Shown: positions 23,776 to 37,047, counted from the stretch's first letter. The stretch: 58,212 nucleotides of DNA from Alphaproteobacteria bacterium (GCA_025361185.1 JANYAR010000134.1:1-58212); one strand, 5' to 3'. Notes: a model not told the origin generated them from the sequence alone. Made by a program: numbers and translations.

Positions 23776-26124
23776 ATGAGCGGTTATGGCGACCGCTATT
23801 CCGATCCGCTGGATTCCGCCCTTGGCGAAGGCGAGGATAGCGGCAGCGTACCGAGCGCCCCTGCGCCTGTTCCGCGCGAACCGGCCTATTTCGCTGGACT
23901 GAACAAGGAACAGCGCGAGGCGGTGGAAGCGGTCGACGGCGCCGTACTGGTGCTCGCGGGTGCAGGCACCGGCAAGACCCGCGTGTTGACCACGCGGCTG
24001 GCGCACATTTTGGCCACCCGCCGCGCCTGGCCGGGGCAGATTCTCTGCGTCACCTTCACCAACAAGGCGGCGCGCGAGATGAAGGAGCGCATCGGCGCGC
24101 TGATCGGCGGCGTGGTCGAAGGCATGCAGTGGTTGGGCACTTTCCACTCGATCGGCGCCAAGATGCTGCGCCGTCATGCCGAGCTGGCGGGGCTGAAATC
24201 CAATTTCACGATTCTGGACGCCGACGACCAGTTGCGGCTGATGAAACAGCTGATCGAGGCCGAAGGCGTGGACGAGAAACGCTGGCCCGCCCGCACCTTG
24301 GCCAGCATGATCGATAGCTGGAAGAACCGCGGCCTGCGCCCCGACGATGTCTCCGAAGGCGAAGCCCAGGGCTATGCTTTCGGCAAGGGCAAGCTGCTTT
24401 ATCGCCAGTATCAGGAGCGGCTGAAGGCGCTGAATGCGGCCGATTTCGGCGATCTGTTGCTGGAGGTGCTGCACATCCTCAAGACCCAGCCCGATATCCT
24501 GGCCGACTACCGCGACCGCTTCCGCTACATGCTGGTGGATGAGTACCAGGACACCAATGTCGTCCAGTATCTGTGGCTGAACCTGCTGGCGCGCGGCTCG
24601 GGCAATGTCTGCGTGGTGGGCGACGACGATCAGAGCATCTATGGCTGGCGCGGCGCCGAAGTGGAAAACATCCTGCGCTTTGAGCGCGATTTTCCCGGCG
24701 CCAAGGTCATAAGGCTGGAGCGCAACTACCGCAGCACGCCCGCGATTCTTGGCGCGGCCAGCGGGCTGATCGCCGCCAACAAGGGGCGGCTGGGCAAGAC
24801 CTTATGGACCGAGGGCGAGGAAGGCGAAAAGATCAAGGTCGCGGGCGTGTGGGATGCCGAGGAAGAGGCGCGCAATGTCGCCTCCGAAGCCGAAGACCAG
24901 CACCGCCAGGGCCACCGCTTCGCGCAAATGGCCATCCTGGTGCGCGCCTCTTTCCAGATGCGCGAATTCGAAGACCGTTTTATTTCCCTGGGGCTGCCCT
25001 ATCGGGTGATCGGCGGCCCGCGCTTTTATGAGCGCCAGGAAATCCGCGACGCCATCGCCTATATGCGGCTGATCGCCCAGGGCGACGACGACCTGGCCTT
25101 TGAGCGCATCGTCAACAAGCCCAAGCGCGGCATCGGCGATGCCTCGGTGGCGACCCTGCATGCCTATGCCCGCGCCCGCCAGATGCCCTTGCTGTCCGCG
25201 GCGCGCGAGATCGCCGAGACCGACGAGCTGCCGCCCAAGGCGCGCAAGGCGCTGAGCGCGTTGGCGGGTAATTTTTCGCGCTGGAGCGACACCGCCAAGG
25301 TGCTGCCCCATACCGAACTGGCCGAGATGGTGCTGGATGAAAGCGGCTATACCGACATGCTGAAGGCCGACAAGTCGGCGGAAGCGCCGGGCCGGCTGGA
25401 CAATCTGAAGGAATTCGTCCGCTCGATGGAGGGTTTTGAATCCCTCACCGGGTTTCTGGAGCATGTCAGCCTGGTGATGGAAATCGCCCAGGATGAATCG
25501 GGCGACCGCATCAATCTGATGACGCTTCATGCCGCCAAGGGACTGGAATTCGACACCGTTTTCCTGCCCGGCTGGGAAGAAGGCCTGTTCCCGTCCCAGC
25601 GTACCATGGACGAGAACGGCCTAGCGGGGTTGGAGGAAGAACGCCGCCTGGCCTATGTCGGGCTGACGCGGGCGCGCCAGCGCATCCGCATTTCCTTTGC
25701 CGCCAACCGGCGAGTGCATGGCAGCTGGCAAAGCGCCCTGCCGTCGCGCTTCATCAAGGAAATTCCCGAAAGCCATGTCGAGATCGCGGTGGATGACGGC
25801 TTTTATGGCGGCTATGCCGGGTTCCGCGACAATGAGAACGCCGCCAGTTTCGGCAGCACTTATGATTCACCGGGCTGGAAGCGCGCCCAGGCGCATCGTG
25901 CGGCCGGTGCCGCAAGAATGGGCGCGCCGCCGCTCATTGAGGCGCAAGCCTGGAGCGTGCAGACCTCCGATCCCGGCGCGTCGCAATATACCCGCGGCGA
26001 CCGGGTGTTTCACCAGAAGTTCGGCTATGGCCGGGTGCGTTCCGTCGAAGGCAACAAGCTGTCGGTGGAATTCGACAAGGCGGGCGAAAAACGGGTGATT
26101 GACCAGTTTGTGAGTAGGGCGTGA
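23776..26124 (+). CDS. uvrD: UvrD/PcrA-type ATP-dependent DNA helicase
   Basis: 782 residues, a superfamily 1A 3'-5' helicase for nucleotide excision and mismatch repair. Motifs in order: LNKEQREAVEA (Q motif), Walker A AGAGTGKTRV, TFTNKAAREM, Walker B DEYQDTN, GDDDQSIYGWRGA, LERNYRST, LMTLHAAKGLEFD and VGLTRAR. The C-terminus (about 735-780) is the tudor-like domain of PcrA (GDRVFHQKFGYGRVRSVEG) that contacts RNA polymerase. A LexA-type box upstream suggests SOS induction. The N-terminal 35 residues are an acidic, low-complexity extension. Confidence 0.97.
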   Translation: MSGYGDRYSDPLDSALGEGEDSGSVPSAPAPVPREPAYFAGLNKEQREAVEAVDGAVLVLAGAGTGKTRVLTTRLAHILATRRAWPGQILCVTFTNKAAREMKERIGALIGGVVEGMQWLGTFHSIGAKMLRRHAELAGLKSNFTILDADDQLRLMKQLIEAEGVDEKRWPARTLASMIDSWKNRGLRPDDVSEGEAQGYAFGKGKLLYRQYQERLKALNAADFGDLLLEVLHILKTQPDILADYRDRFRYMLVDEYQDTNVVQYLWLNLLARGSGNVCVVGDDDQSIYGWRGAEVENILRFERDFPGAKVIRLERNYRSTPAILGAASGLIAANKGRLGKTLWTEGEEGEKIKVAGVWDAEEEARNVASEAEDQHRQGHRFAQMAILVRASFQMREFEDRFISLGLPYRVIGGPRFYERQEIRDAIAYMRLIAQGDDDLAFERIVNKPKRGIGDASVATLHAYARARQMPLLSAAREIAETDELPPKARKALSALAGNFSRWSDTAKVLPHTELAEMVLDESGYTDMLKADKSAEAPGRLDNLKEFVRSMEGFESLTGFLEHVSLVMEIAQDESGDRINLMTLHAAKGLEFDTVFLPGWEEGLFPSQRTMDENGLAGLEEERRLAYVGLTRARQRIRISFAANRRVHGSWQSALPSRFIKEIPESHVEIAVDDGFYGGYAGFRDNENAASFGSTYDSPGWKRAQAHRAAGAARMGAPPLIEAQAWSVQTSDPGASQYTRGDRVFHQKFGYGRVRSVEGNKLSVEFDKAGEKRVIDQFVSRA

Positions 26125-26134
26125 CCGAGTAAGA

Positions 26135-26904
26135 ATGGCTACAATCGATCAATATTCTGTAGCGACGGTGCCGATCCAAATGCTATTTGGATCAACAGAG
26201 CTTGGGCTCGCAACTGGATTTCTCTGGCAGACCGGGAACGACTTCTTTCTCATTACTAATTGGCACAACGTATCTGGCCGCGACCCATTCACCGGAAAAC
26301 ATATTTCTCCGACCGCTGCGGAGCCAAACAGATTACGGATTTGGTGGAACGAAAAGAACAATCTCGGAAGTAAGTTTCCCGAAGAATACGAAATAAGAGA
26401 TGAGAACGGTCAACCCCTTTGGTTTGTTCATCCAGAGCGTAAAAACAGGTTGATGTTGTAGCGCTCCCTATAAATCCGCCGATCAATGCTGAGCCATATC
26501 CGATAAATCAGATGCAGCAAGACGATCTATTGCTGCAAATCGGAGCGGATGTGTTTGTCCTTGGCTATCCGTTTGACTTCGGCGCCCGCGGATATCCCAT
26601 CTGGAAACGCGGAAGTATCGCCTCTGAGCCAGACGTTCTTGACGCAACCCCGCCGGTCATTCTTATTGACTCGGCATCCCGGAAGGGAATGTCAGGATCA
26701 CCTGTCATTAGAAGAAGTTGGAACAGCCATTCCATGACGAACGGCCCGACAATCGTGTCCGGCGGGGCAAAAACTAGATTTATTGGTGTCTATTCGGGAC
26801 GCATGGCCACCAGTGATTCAAATGATCCCCAGTTGGGATTAACTTGGCCCACGGCATTTGTTGAAGAAATTGTGGCGGGCAGAACGCTCGATCTTTCCAC
26901 GTAA
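26135..26904 (+). pseudogene. Trypsin-like serine peptidase split by a frameshift
   Basis: The first piece (26135-26461) has the catalytic histidine in LITNWHNVSG (H44) and ends abruptly at a stop after KNRLML. One base out of frame the sequence continues VDVVALPINPP, which would supply the catalytic aspartate, then VFVLGYPFDFG and the nucleophile in GMSGSPV, to 26904. One missing base near 26450 explains the split. The joined protein would be about 255 residues, lacking a signal peptide. Base composition is clearly lower in GC than its neighbours, which suggests recent transfer. It starts 10 nt after the helicase stop. Sequencing error remains possible. Confidence 0.75.
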
Positions 26905-26924
26905 GCCGGGATGCCAAAGATGCC

Positions 26925-27830
26925 TCACGGCTGTGGCACGTGCAGTGTCGCCAGCACGAAGGCGCCATCCGATTTTGCCAGATGCGGCACACCTTTGGGC
27001 ACGAAGATGATATCGCCTTTCTTCATGCGAATGTCAGCGCCGCCCTGGATCGCATCGCCGTCGATATTGGCGCCTGTATCCTTGGGATTGACCACCGTGC
27101 CGCCGGCGACGATCACGCCCTCGCCTTCCAGCACAAACATGAACTCGCCATCATTCTTGTGCACCGACGTGACGCCCTTGGGCGAGCGGTATTCCAGCCC
27201 CAGGCGATAAGGCGCCAGGGATAACAGCGTGTCGCCCCCGAAGAAGCGCGGCGAGGTTGCCACAGCCCCTTTCGCTTTTGTGATCATGGCGGGCAGATCA
27301 GCGGCCAGATGCACCAGTTTGGGCGGGTTGGGGCTGCGGTCGGGGGATGGCACGGGTTCGGTGCGCGGCAGATGCAAAGTCGCCAGCACCAGCACACCAT
27401 CAGGCACCATCATGTGCGGCGTGTTCTGGGGCACCATCAACATGTCCCCCTTCACCACATGCCGGGGCGTGCCGTTGGCGATATCGCTGCCCGATATGTT
27501 GCCGTTGGCGGCGGTGGTGGCGTTCATCAGCGCACCCCCGGTGGTGATGGTGCCCGCCCCGTCCAGAACCATGATCACCTCGGCTTCGACAGGATGCTGG
27601 GACGCGGGGGCCTTGCCGGTGCGATGCTCCAGATTGAGCGCATAGGGCGGCGCCGTGATGATGGGTTGCGAGATGCTTGGGCGGCCGGCTTGCGCGGCGC
27701 GAGCGTTTTGCCGGATCTGCTCGACCTGTTCGGCGCTGACCATGATGACCCCGTTTGCCATCTGTGCAGCGGCAGGGAAGCCCGCCAGGAGCAGTACGGC
27801 CAGAAAAGATGATTTCATCGGCGTCTTCAT
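26925..27830 (-). CDS. Secreted bicupin protein
   Basis: I start at MKTPMKSSFLAVLLL (27830), giving 301 residues with a signal peptide ending AAAQ. Two cupin barrels follow: the first near 60-160 (ASQHPVEAEVIMVLDGAGTI, then PQNTPHMM), the second near 195-300 (TSVHKNDGEFMFVLEGEGVI, then PKGVPHLA). Both keep histidine and glutamate metal ligands. The repeated form suggests internal duplication. Substrate unknown; secreted bicupins include oxalate and quercetin enzymes, but the specific residues cannot be assigned here. Divergent from prmA. Confidence 0.85.
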   Translation of the reverse strand: MKTPMKSSFLAVLLLAGFPAAAQMANGVIMVSAEQVEQIRQNARAAQAGRPSISQPIITAPPYALNLEHRTGKAPASQHPVEAEVIMVLDGAGTITTGGALMNATTAANGNISGSDIANGTPRHVVKGDMLMVPQNTPHMMVPDGVLVLATLHLPRTEPVPSPDRSPNPPKLVHLAADLPAMITKAKGAVATSPRFFGGDTLLSLAPYRLGLEYRSPKGVTSVHKNDGEFMFVLEGEGVIVAGGTVVNPKDTGANIDGDAIQGGADIRMKKGDIIFVPKGVPHLAKSDGAFVLATLHVPQP

Positions 27831-27907
27831 GGCGTTTAGCCTTTGTTGCTTTCTTATTGCTTTCTGGGGTCGTTGACCCAAAGAGGTTAGCACGGCATAT
27901 CCCGGTC

Positions 27908-28762
27908 ATGACAAATCCCCCCCTCTGGAAAGCCAGCATCGCGCTGACCAAGCTTGAGGCTGGCGATGCCGCCGCCGCGCTGGAGCTGGACGGCAGCGCG
28001 CAGGCCGTGCTGATCGTGGAAGAGCCTTTCGCCGACGGCGCGGTGGTCGAGGCGCTGTACACCGAAGCGCCCGATGCCGCGTATCTGTCGCGCATCGCCG
28101 GCCGGGCGGTAACGGTCGCACCTCTGCCCGACCAGGACTGGATTCGCCTCAGCCAGGAAGGCCTGCCCCCTGTGCGGGCCGGGCGCTTCTTCGTCTATGG
28201 CGCACATGACGCGGGAACCGTGCCGCATGGCGTGATCGCGATGAAGATCGAAGCGGGCCTCGCCTTCGGTACCGGCCATCACGAAACCACCGCGCTGTGC
28301 CTGAGCGTGCTGAGCGAACTGGCCCGGGAGCGCAATTTCCGCAATGTCCTCGACCTGGGCTGCGGCACCGGCTTGCTGGCGATCGGCGCCGCGAAATTGT
28401 GGAAGCGGCCGGTGCTGGCCTCGGACATCGACCCTGTCGCGGTGGAGGTGACGCGCGAGAATGCGCGGGCCAACTGCGTCGCGCCGCTGGTCCGCGCCGT
28501 TACCGCCGACGGCCTCACAAACCCGATCCTGGCCAATGGCGCGCCCTACGACCTGTTGATCGCCAACATATTGGCCGGGCCGCTGACCCAGCTGGCGCCC
28601 AGCATCACCAAGGCGTTGGCGCCCGGTGCGATGCTGGTGCTGTCGGGGTTGTTGCGCAACCAGGAAGCATTGGTAACCAGCTTTTACCGGTCCTTGCGTT
28701 TCATAGGCCGCCGCCGGAACGGGCCATGGAGCGCGCTGGTGCTGGAGAAACCGGGGCGTTAA
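27908..28762 (+). CDS. prmA: Ribosomal protein L11 methyltransferase PrmA (50S L11 lysine methylase)
   Basis: 284 residues from ATG 27908 (MTNPPLWKAS). The N-terminal L11-binding domain (1-95) is followed by GLAFGTGHHETTALCL and the SAM motif LDLGCGTGLLAIGA, then ASDIDPVAVEVTRENARAN and the catalytic-face LLIANILAGPL. Trimethylates L11. Length fits the family. A longer open frame to 27755 is rejected because it runs into the divergent bicupin promoter. Confidence 0.95.
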   Translation: MTNPPLWKASIALTKLEAGDAAAALELDGSAQAVLIVEEPFADGAVVEALYTEAPDAAYLSRIAGRAVTVAPLPDQDWIRLSQEGLPPVRAGRFFVYGAHDAGTVPHGVIAMKIEAGLAFGTGHHETTALCLSVLSELARERNFRNVLDLGCGTGLLAIGAAKLWKRPVLASDIDPVAVEVTRENARANCVAPLVRAVTADGLTNPILANGAPYDLLIANILAGPLTQLAPSITKALAPGAMLVLSGLLRNQEALVTSFYRSLRFIGRRRNGPWSALVLEKPGR

Positions 28763-28807
28763 AGTCCAACTTCTTTAATGGCCTACCGCTCCGCTACTTG
28801 AGGCCCG

Positions 28808-30625
28808 ATGGACAAGCCCTTTCAGACCTACGACGACACTTCCGATGCCGCGACCTGCGCGCCACGGCTGGCCGCCTTGCGCGCCGAACTGGCCAAGCGC
28901 GGGCTGGACGGTTTTGTCGTGCCGCACAGCGATCAGCATATGGGCGAGTATCTGCCCGCCTATGCCGAGCGCCTGGCCTGGCTGACGGCCTTCACCGGCT
29001 CGGCGGGGGCGTCCGTGGTGCTGAAGGACAAAGCGGCGGTGTTCGTGGACGGCCGCTACACGCTTCAGGTGAAGAACCAGACCGACACCCAATTGTTCGA
29101 GCCGCGCGATCTGGTGGCCGAGGGACCGCAGGGCTGGATTCCGGACAATCTGCAAGAAGGCGCGAAGCTGGGCTACGACCCCTGGCTGCACACCGCGCAC
29201 GGCGTGGCGCATTTGAAGGCCGCCGCCGAAAAAGCCGGCGGCACCCTGGTGGCGGTGGAGAGCAATCCCATCGACGCGGTGTGGAGCGATCAGCCCGCCC
29301 CGCCCGTCACCCAAGCCAAGCCGCACGCCTTCAACCTGGCCGGCGAACAGAGCGAGGCCAAGCGGTTGCGCCTGGGCGAAGCGCTCAAGAAAGCCGGGGT
29401 CGAAAGCTGCGTCGTCACCCTGGCCGATTCCGTCTGCTGGCTGCTGAATATCCGCGGCCATGACGTGCCGCACACGCCTTTCACTTTGGCCTTCGCCATT
29501 CTGCATGACGATGGCGGTGCCGACCTGTTCCTTGACCCCGCCAAGCGCAACCCCGACCTGATGGCGCATCTGGGCAACAGTGTGCAGGTGCATGCGCCGT
29601 CGCAATTCTCCGCCGCGCTGGACGCGACAAAAGGCAAAAGCGTGCTGGTGGACCCCGCCACCGCGGCCGCCGCCATCTTTGACCGGCTGAACAAAGCGGG
29701 CGCCAAAATCAAGCAAGGCCCTGACCCGTGTCAGCTGCCCAAGGCGTGCAAGAACAGCCTGGAAATCGAAGGCATGCGCAAGGCGCACATCCGTGACGGT
29801 GCGGCGCTGGCGCGGTTTCTCGCCTGGTTCGCCGGCAATGCGGCGGGCGGCGAGCTGACCGAGATTGCGGCGGCGGAGACCCTGGAAGGCTTTCGCCGCG
29901 CCACCGGCGTGTTAAGCGACGTGTCGTTCGACACCATCTCGGGGGCGGGCAGTAACGGCGCCATCGTGCATTACCGGGTGACGCGCTCCACCAACCGCAC
30001 CATCGGCGCGAACGAGATGTTCTTGCTGGATTCCGGCGCGCAATATCCCGACGGCACCACCGACGTCACCCGCACCATCATGGTGGGCGAGGCCACGCCG
30101 GAGATGCGCGACCGTTTCACCCGCGTCCTGAAAGGCCATATCGCCCTGGCCACGGCGCGCTTTCCCGACGGCACCATCGGCATGCAGCTGGACAGTTTCG
30201 CCCGCCGCCCGCTGTGGGAAGCGGGGCTGGATTACGACCACGGCACCGGCCATGGCGTGGGATCGTATCTGTCGGTGCATGAAGGGCCGCAGAACATTTC
30301 CAAAAAGCCGGTGATGCAGCCCTTGAAGCCCGGCATGGTCTGTTCCAACGAGCCCGGTTTCTACAAGACCGGCGCCTTCGGCATCCGCATCGAGAATCTG
30401 GTGGTGGTGCGCGAGCCCGAAGATGTGGGCGGCGAACGTCCGATGATGAGTTTCGAGACCATCACCTTGGTGCCGATTGATCTCAATCTGGTGGAATCGT
30501 CACTGCTGACCGATGGCGAACGCGGCTGGCTGAACGCCTATCATGCGCGGGTGCGTGACGTGATTTCGCCGCTGGTGGATGAAGAGACGCGGACTTGGCT
30601 GGACCGGGCGACGCGGACGATTTGA
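28808..30625 (+). CDS. Xaa-Pro aminopeptidase, M24B family
   Basis: 605 residues with the three-domain layout of eukaryotic-type aminopeptidase P: two creatinase N-like domains (20-150 and 165-315) and the pita-bread catalytic domain (320-540). Metal ligands are visible: two aspartates in LLDSGAQYPDGTTDVTRT, a histidine in HGTGHGVG, and glutamates in CSNEPGFY and RIENLVV. It removes an N-terminal residue before proline and is cytosolic. It lies 46 nt after prmA and ends flush with the convergent HTH gene. Confidence 0.95.
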   Translation: MDKPFQTYDDTSDAATCAPRLAALRAELAKRGLDGFVVPHSDQHMGEYLPAYAERLAWLTAFTGSAGASVVLKDKAAVFVDGRYTLQVKNQTDTQLFEPRDLVAEGPQGWIPDNLQEGAKLGYDPWLHTAHGVAHLKAAAEKAGGTLVAVESNPIDAVWSDQPAPPVTQAKPHAFNLAGEQSEAKRLRLGEALKKAGVESCVVTLADSVCWLLNIRGHDVPHTPFTLAFAILHDDGGADLFLDPAKRNPDLMAHLGNSVQVHAPSQFSAALDATKGKSVLVDPATAAAAIFDRLNKAGAKIKQGPDPCQLPKACKNSLEIEGMRKAHIRDGAALARFLAWFAGNAAGGELTEIAAAETLEGFRRATGVLSDVSFDTISGAGSNGAIVHYRVTRSTNRTIGANEMFLLDSGAQYPDGTTDVTRTIMVGEATPEMRDRFTRVLKGHIALATARFPDGTIGMQLDSFARRPLWEAGLDYDHGTGHGVGSYLSVHEGPQNISKKPVMQPLKPGMVCSNEPGFYKTGAFGIRIENLVVVREPEDVGGERPMMSFETITLVPIDLNLVESSLLTDGERGWLNAYHARVRDVISPLVDEETRTWLDRATRTI

Positions 30626-30883
30626 TTAGCGGCGTCTGGGGCTTGACGCTCCAGGATGAGCAGGGCTAGGCAAAGCGAATTCGTCAGGAAACCTTCTCAG
30701 AAAAGTGAATGCATACATCCACTCACGAGAAAGTACGGGGAAAGCCTCCATCCTCGCAATTGTTTGACGAGTGCATTGAAACGCTTGCGCGAGATAATCT
30801 TGCGAAAAACCCGCGGAAATTCGCCATTCCTTTAGTTCCAAGCCGGTCGAAACGTAATCCGCTCGGCTACTCATGGGCGCCAC
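30626..30883 (-). CDS. Small helix-turn-helix protein
   Basis: 85 residues, with an XRE-type HTH at about 18-48: LKEWRISAGFSQDYLAQAFQC, then TRQTIARMEAF as recognition helix. The end (about 70-85) is proline- and arginine-rich. A start at M4 is equally possible. It overlaps the end of the small frame upstream by 17 nt and meets the aminopeptidase gene tail to tail. Probably a DNA-binding regulator. Confidence 0.75.
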   Translation of the reverse strand: MAPMSSRADYVSTGLELKEWRISAGFSQDYLAQAFQCTRQTIARMEAFPVLSREWMYAFTFLRRFPDEFALPSPAHPGASSPRRR

Positions 30884-31070
30884 GAAACTCGGTCCTCCAT
30901 TTTAGAAAGAGTTTTGCTCCCATGAACTTGAACCGCAGAACACCACGCGTTCTGTGCTGTGAATAAGCCGGTTGTTCTTTGTCCAAACGGGGCATCTGCG
31001 GAGGGTTCGGCAATATCGGGACCTGCACACCTAATGCGTCATATTTTGACTTAAGCGAATTGTCTGCCAA
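30867..31070 (-). CDS. Possible small protein with TTG start (67 aa)
   Basis: The frame starts with TTG, but a good AGAGGA lies 7 nt upstream. The product begins MADNSLKSKYDALGVQVPIL and has a basic second half. No known domain. Its 3' end overlaps the HTH gene, so the two may form a unit, possibly a toxin-antitoxin-like pair; that is a guess from layout. The surrounding 260 bp have lower GC than the core genes. If this is not real, the region 30884-31145 holds nothing I can see. Confidence 0.4.
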   Translation of the reverse strand: MADNSLKSKYDALGVQVPILPNPPQMPRLDKEQPAYSQHRTRGVLRFKFMGAKLFLKWRTEFRGAHE

Positions 31071-31145
31071 GAAAATCCTCTAATTGCGAGGTTTCCTGCT
31101 CTGTATACGCCTTCATGAGTTAATTTCTCATTAACGCATAGGGGA

Positions 31146-35047
<3,902 letters not shown>

Positions 35048-35056
35048 TTTCCGAAT

Positions 35057-35935
35057 CTAAAAGACGCGATGGAAAGCCTGACTGATCCAGGAGCCATTGT
35101 CTTCCACCGGCTTCAAATTACGCCCCTTCAGGATGTTGAAGGCGTCCTTGTACCAGCCGGAGCCGGGATAATTGCGTCCCAGCACGGCGGCGGCGGTCTG
35201 CGCCTCCCTGTCCAGGCCCAGGCTGTAATAGGCCTCGCAGATGCGCTCCAGCGCCTCGGCGATCTGCGGCGTGGTTTGATACTGGTCGATCACGGTACGG
35301 AAGCGGTTGATGGCGCCGATATAGTCGCCGCGCGACAGGTAATAGCGCCCCACAGCCATTTCCTTGCCCGCCAGATGGTCTTGGGTCAGGTCGATCTTGA
35401 GAGTGGCGTCGCGGGCATATTCGGTGTCGGGAAAACGCTGCACCACGTCCTGCAGCGCCACCAGCGCGCCTTCGGTGTTGGACTGGTCGCGGCCGATGTC
35501 CACGATCTGCTCATACAGCGAGATCGCCTTGATGTAGAAGGCATAGGCCACTTCCGGGCTGCCGGGATGCAACGCGATATACTGGTCGGCGGTGGCGATG
35601 GCGTTGGGATAGGCATTGGACTGGTAGGAGCAGAAGGCGCTGATCAGCATGGCGCGGCGCGCCCACACCGAATAGGGATGCTGGCGGTCCACTTCGTTGA
35701 ACTGGGCGGCGCAGAGATCCCAGGCGCCGAAGCTGATCGCCCGCCAGCCATCAGCATAGATCTGCTCGACGCTGCGCTCGCGATAAGCGGCGGCGTCCTT
35801 GTTGGCGTTGTTGGTCTCGTCGTCCTTGCCCTCGAACAAGGAACAGCCAGCCAGCGCAATTGCCACCGCCCCCAGCAGGGCGGCGCGCAAACCCCTTGTC
35901 CAGGGATGCGGATTCGGGTGGACGGCAGGGACCAT
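35057..35935 (-). CDS. bamD: Outer membrane protein assembly factor BamD
   Basis: 292 residues. The N-terminus is a lipoprotein signal with lipobox ALAGC, so mature BamD starts at that cysteine. Five TPR-like repeats follow, for example AWDLCAAQFNEVDRQHPYSVWARRA and AITADQYIALHPGSPEVAYAFY-type units. It is the essential lipoprotein of the BAM complex. It follows lpxC in the same direction, with a terminator-like hairpin between them. Confidence 0.95.
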   Translation of the reverse strand: MVPAVHPNPHPWTRGLRAALLGAVAIALAGCSLFEGKDDETNNANKDAAAYRERSVEQIYADGWRAISFGAWDLCAAQFNEVDRQHPYSVWARRAMLISAFCSYQSNAYPNAIATADQYIALHPGSPEVAYAFYIKAISLYEQIVDIGRDQSNTEGALVALQDVVQRFPDTEYARDATLKIDLTQDHLAGKEMAVGRYYLSRGDYIGAINRFRTVIDQYQTTPQIAEALERICEAYYSLGLDREAQTAAAVLGRNYPGSGWYKDAFNILKGRNLKPVEDNGSWISQAFHRVF

Positions 35936-35953
35936 GTGTTATCCTTGGTTCGC

Positions 35954-35979
35954 AAAAAACAAGCTATTTCAATAGCTTG
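35954..35979 (-). terminator. Rho-independent terminator between lpxC and bamD
   Basis: On the minus strand CAAGCTAT-TGAA-ATAGCTTG (extendable to 9 bp) is followed by six T. It lies only 19 nt before the bamD start, so bamD-recN-ligA would need readthrough or a promoter overlapping this site. AT-rich stem, so it may only attenuate. Confidence 0.65.
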
Positions 35980-36055
35980 TCCAAGGCCAGGGGCCCGGTC
36001 GCGCTTTTCGTCCCCTATATACAGCGGGGCGTGCGTCTGGGGAAAGTGTCAGTTT

Positions 36056-36200
36056 ACGTTGCCCCTCCGCCTTTCGCTGGCGTTCGGCCGGGCAAAAGGT
36101 CCACTGGACCTTTTGCTGGCCCGGCCTCAAGGGCCAGCTACGTTCGGCCCGCTTGGCCGCGGGCCTCACCCTCCCCGTGCAGGGCGCACCGCGCCGCGGG
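36056..36200. repeat. Intergenic palindromic repeat downstream of lpxC
   Basis: Contains GCAAAAGGTCCA-C-TGGACCTTTTGC (36092-36116), a 12-bp palindrome with the same GGTCCA-C-TGGACC centre as the 96-bp repeat at 4067-4093, flanked by GGCCGGG/GCCCGGCC. Like those copies, it ends in GCCTCACCCT close to a stop codon. No coding sequence here. Confidence 0.65.
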
Positions 36201-36204
36201 GAGG

Positions 36205-37047
36205 TTAAAGTTCCCGTAATTCAAAATTCCCGGAATCAGCGAACAGCGCCCGCAGCAGGGCGTTGTTGGTGGCATGGCCGGATTTTCTGCCCTCGAAGCG
36301 GGCGATCAGTGGGGCGCCGGCCAGCGCCATGTCGCCGATGGCGTCCAGAATCTTGTGGCGGACGAATTCGTCGGCGAAGCGTTGGCGTTCGCGGTTGATG
36401 ACGCCGGACGCATCCAGCGCCAGGGTATTGGCGAGCGATGCGCCCTTGGCCAGATCCATCTTGTTCAGCGCCTCCAGCTCGCTGAGAAAGCCGAAGGTGC
36501 GGGCCGGTGCGATTTCGGCCCGAAAGCCGGCGCGGCTGAACGCAAAGGCGTAAAACTGCTCGCCGATCACCGGGAAACTGAGCTCATAGGAATAGGACAG
36601 GCGATCATCGGGCTGAAGCGAGGCCCTGGCATCGCCGCTTTCCACCGTCACGGGCTTTAACACCTTGATGGCGATGCGCGGCTGATTCTGTTCCGCCACG
36701 CCGGCGCTTTCCAGCAAGATGAGATAGGACAGTGCATCACCGTCCAGGATGGGAGGTTCCGGGCCATCCAAACTCACCAGCAAATCGTCGATCTCCGCGC
36801 CCGCCGCCGCCGCCATCAGATGCTCGACCACACCCACCTTGGCGCTGCCCTGCCCGATCACCGTGCCCAGCCGGGTTTCGCTGACCAGGTCATAGCGGGC
36901 GGGAATGTCGACATTCAGGTCGGAACGGCGAAAGACGATACCGCTGCCCGCAGGGGCAGGCGACAATGCCATGGTTACCGCCACTCCGGCATGCAAGGCG
37001 GTGCCAGTGGCGGCGACCGGATGGGCGATAGTGCGGCGCGGTGTCAT
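36205..37047 (-). CDS. lpxC: UDP-3-O-acyl-N-acetylglucosamine deacetylase LpxC
   Basis: 280 residues. Catalyses the committed zinc-dependent step of lipid A synthesis. Zinc ligands are visible: histidine in VEHLMAA (about 74), and histidine and aspartate in RHKILDAIGD (about 228). The catalytic histidine is in GHATNNALL near the end. TGTALHAGVAV opens the fold, and DGPEPPILDGD is a family signature. The C-terminus is short compared with E. coli LpxC (305 residues). It follows ftsZ as in most proteobacterial dcw regions, though the plus-strand protease separates them here. Confidence 0.97.
   Translation of the reverse strand: MTPRRTIAHPVAATGTALHAGVAVTMALSPAPAGSGIVFRRSDLNVDIPARYDLVSETRLGTVIGQGSAKVGVVEHLMAAAAGAEIDDLLVSLDGPEPPILDGDALSYLILLESAGVAEQNQPRIAIKVLKPVTVESGDARASLQPDDRLSYSYELSFPVIGEQFYAFAFSRAGFRAEIAPARTFGFLSELEALNKMDLAKGASLANTLALDASGVINRERQRFADEFVRHKILDAIGDMALAGAPLIARFEGRKSGHATNNALLRALFADSGNFELREL

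Noticed and set aside
28297..29463. 388-codon plus-strand frame across prmA and the M24 peptidase
   Set aside because: It spans two real genes in another frame and is arginine- and glycine-rich.
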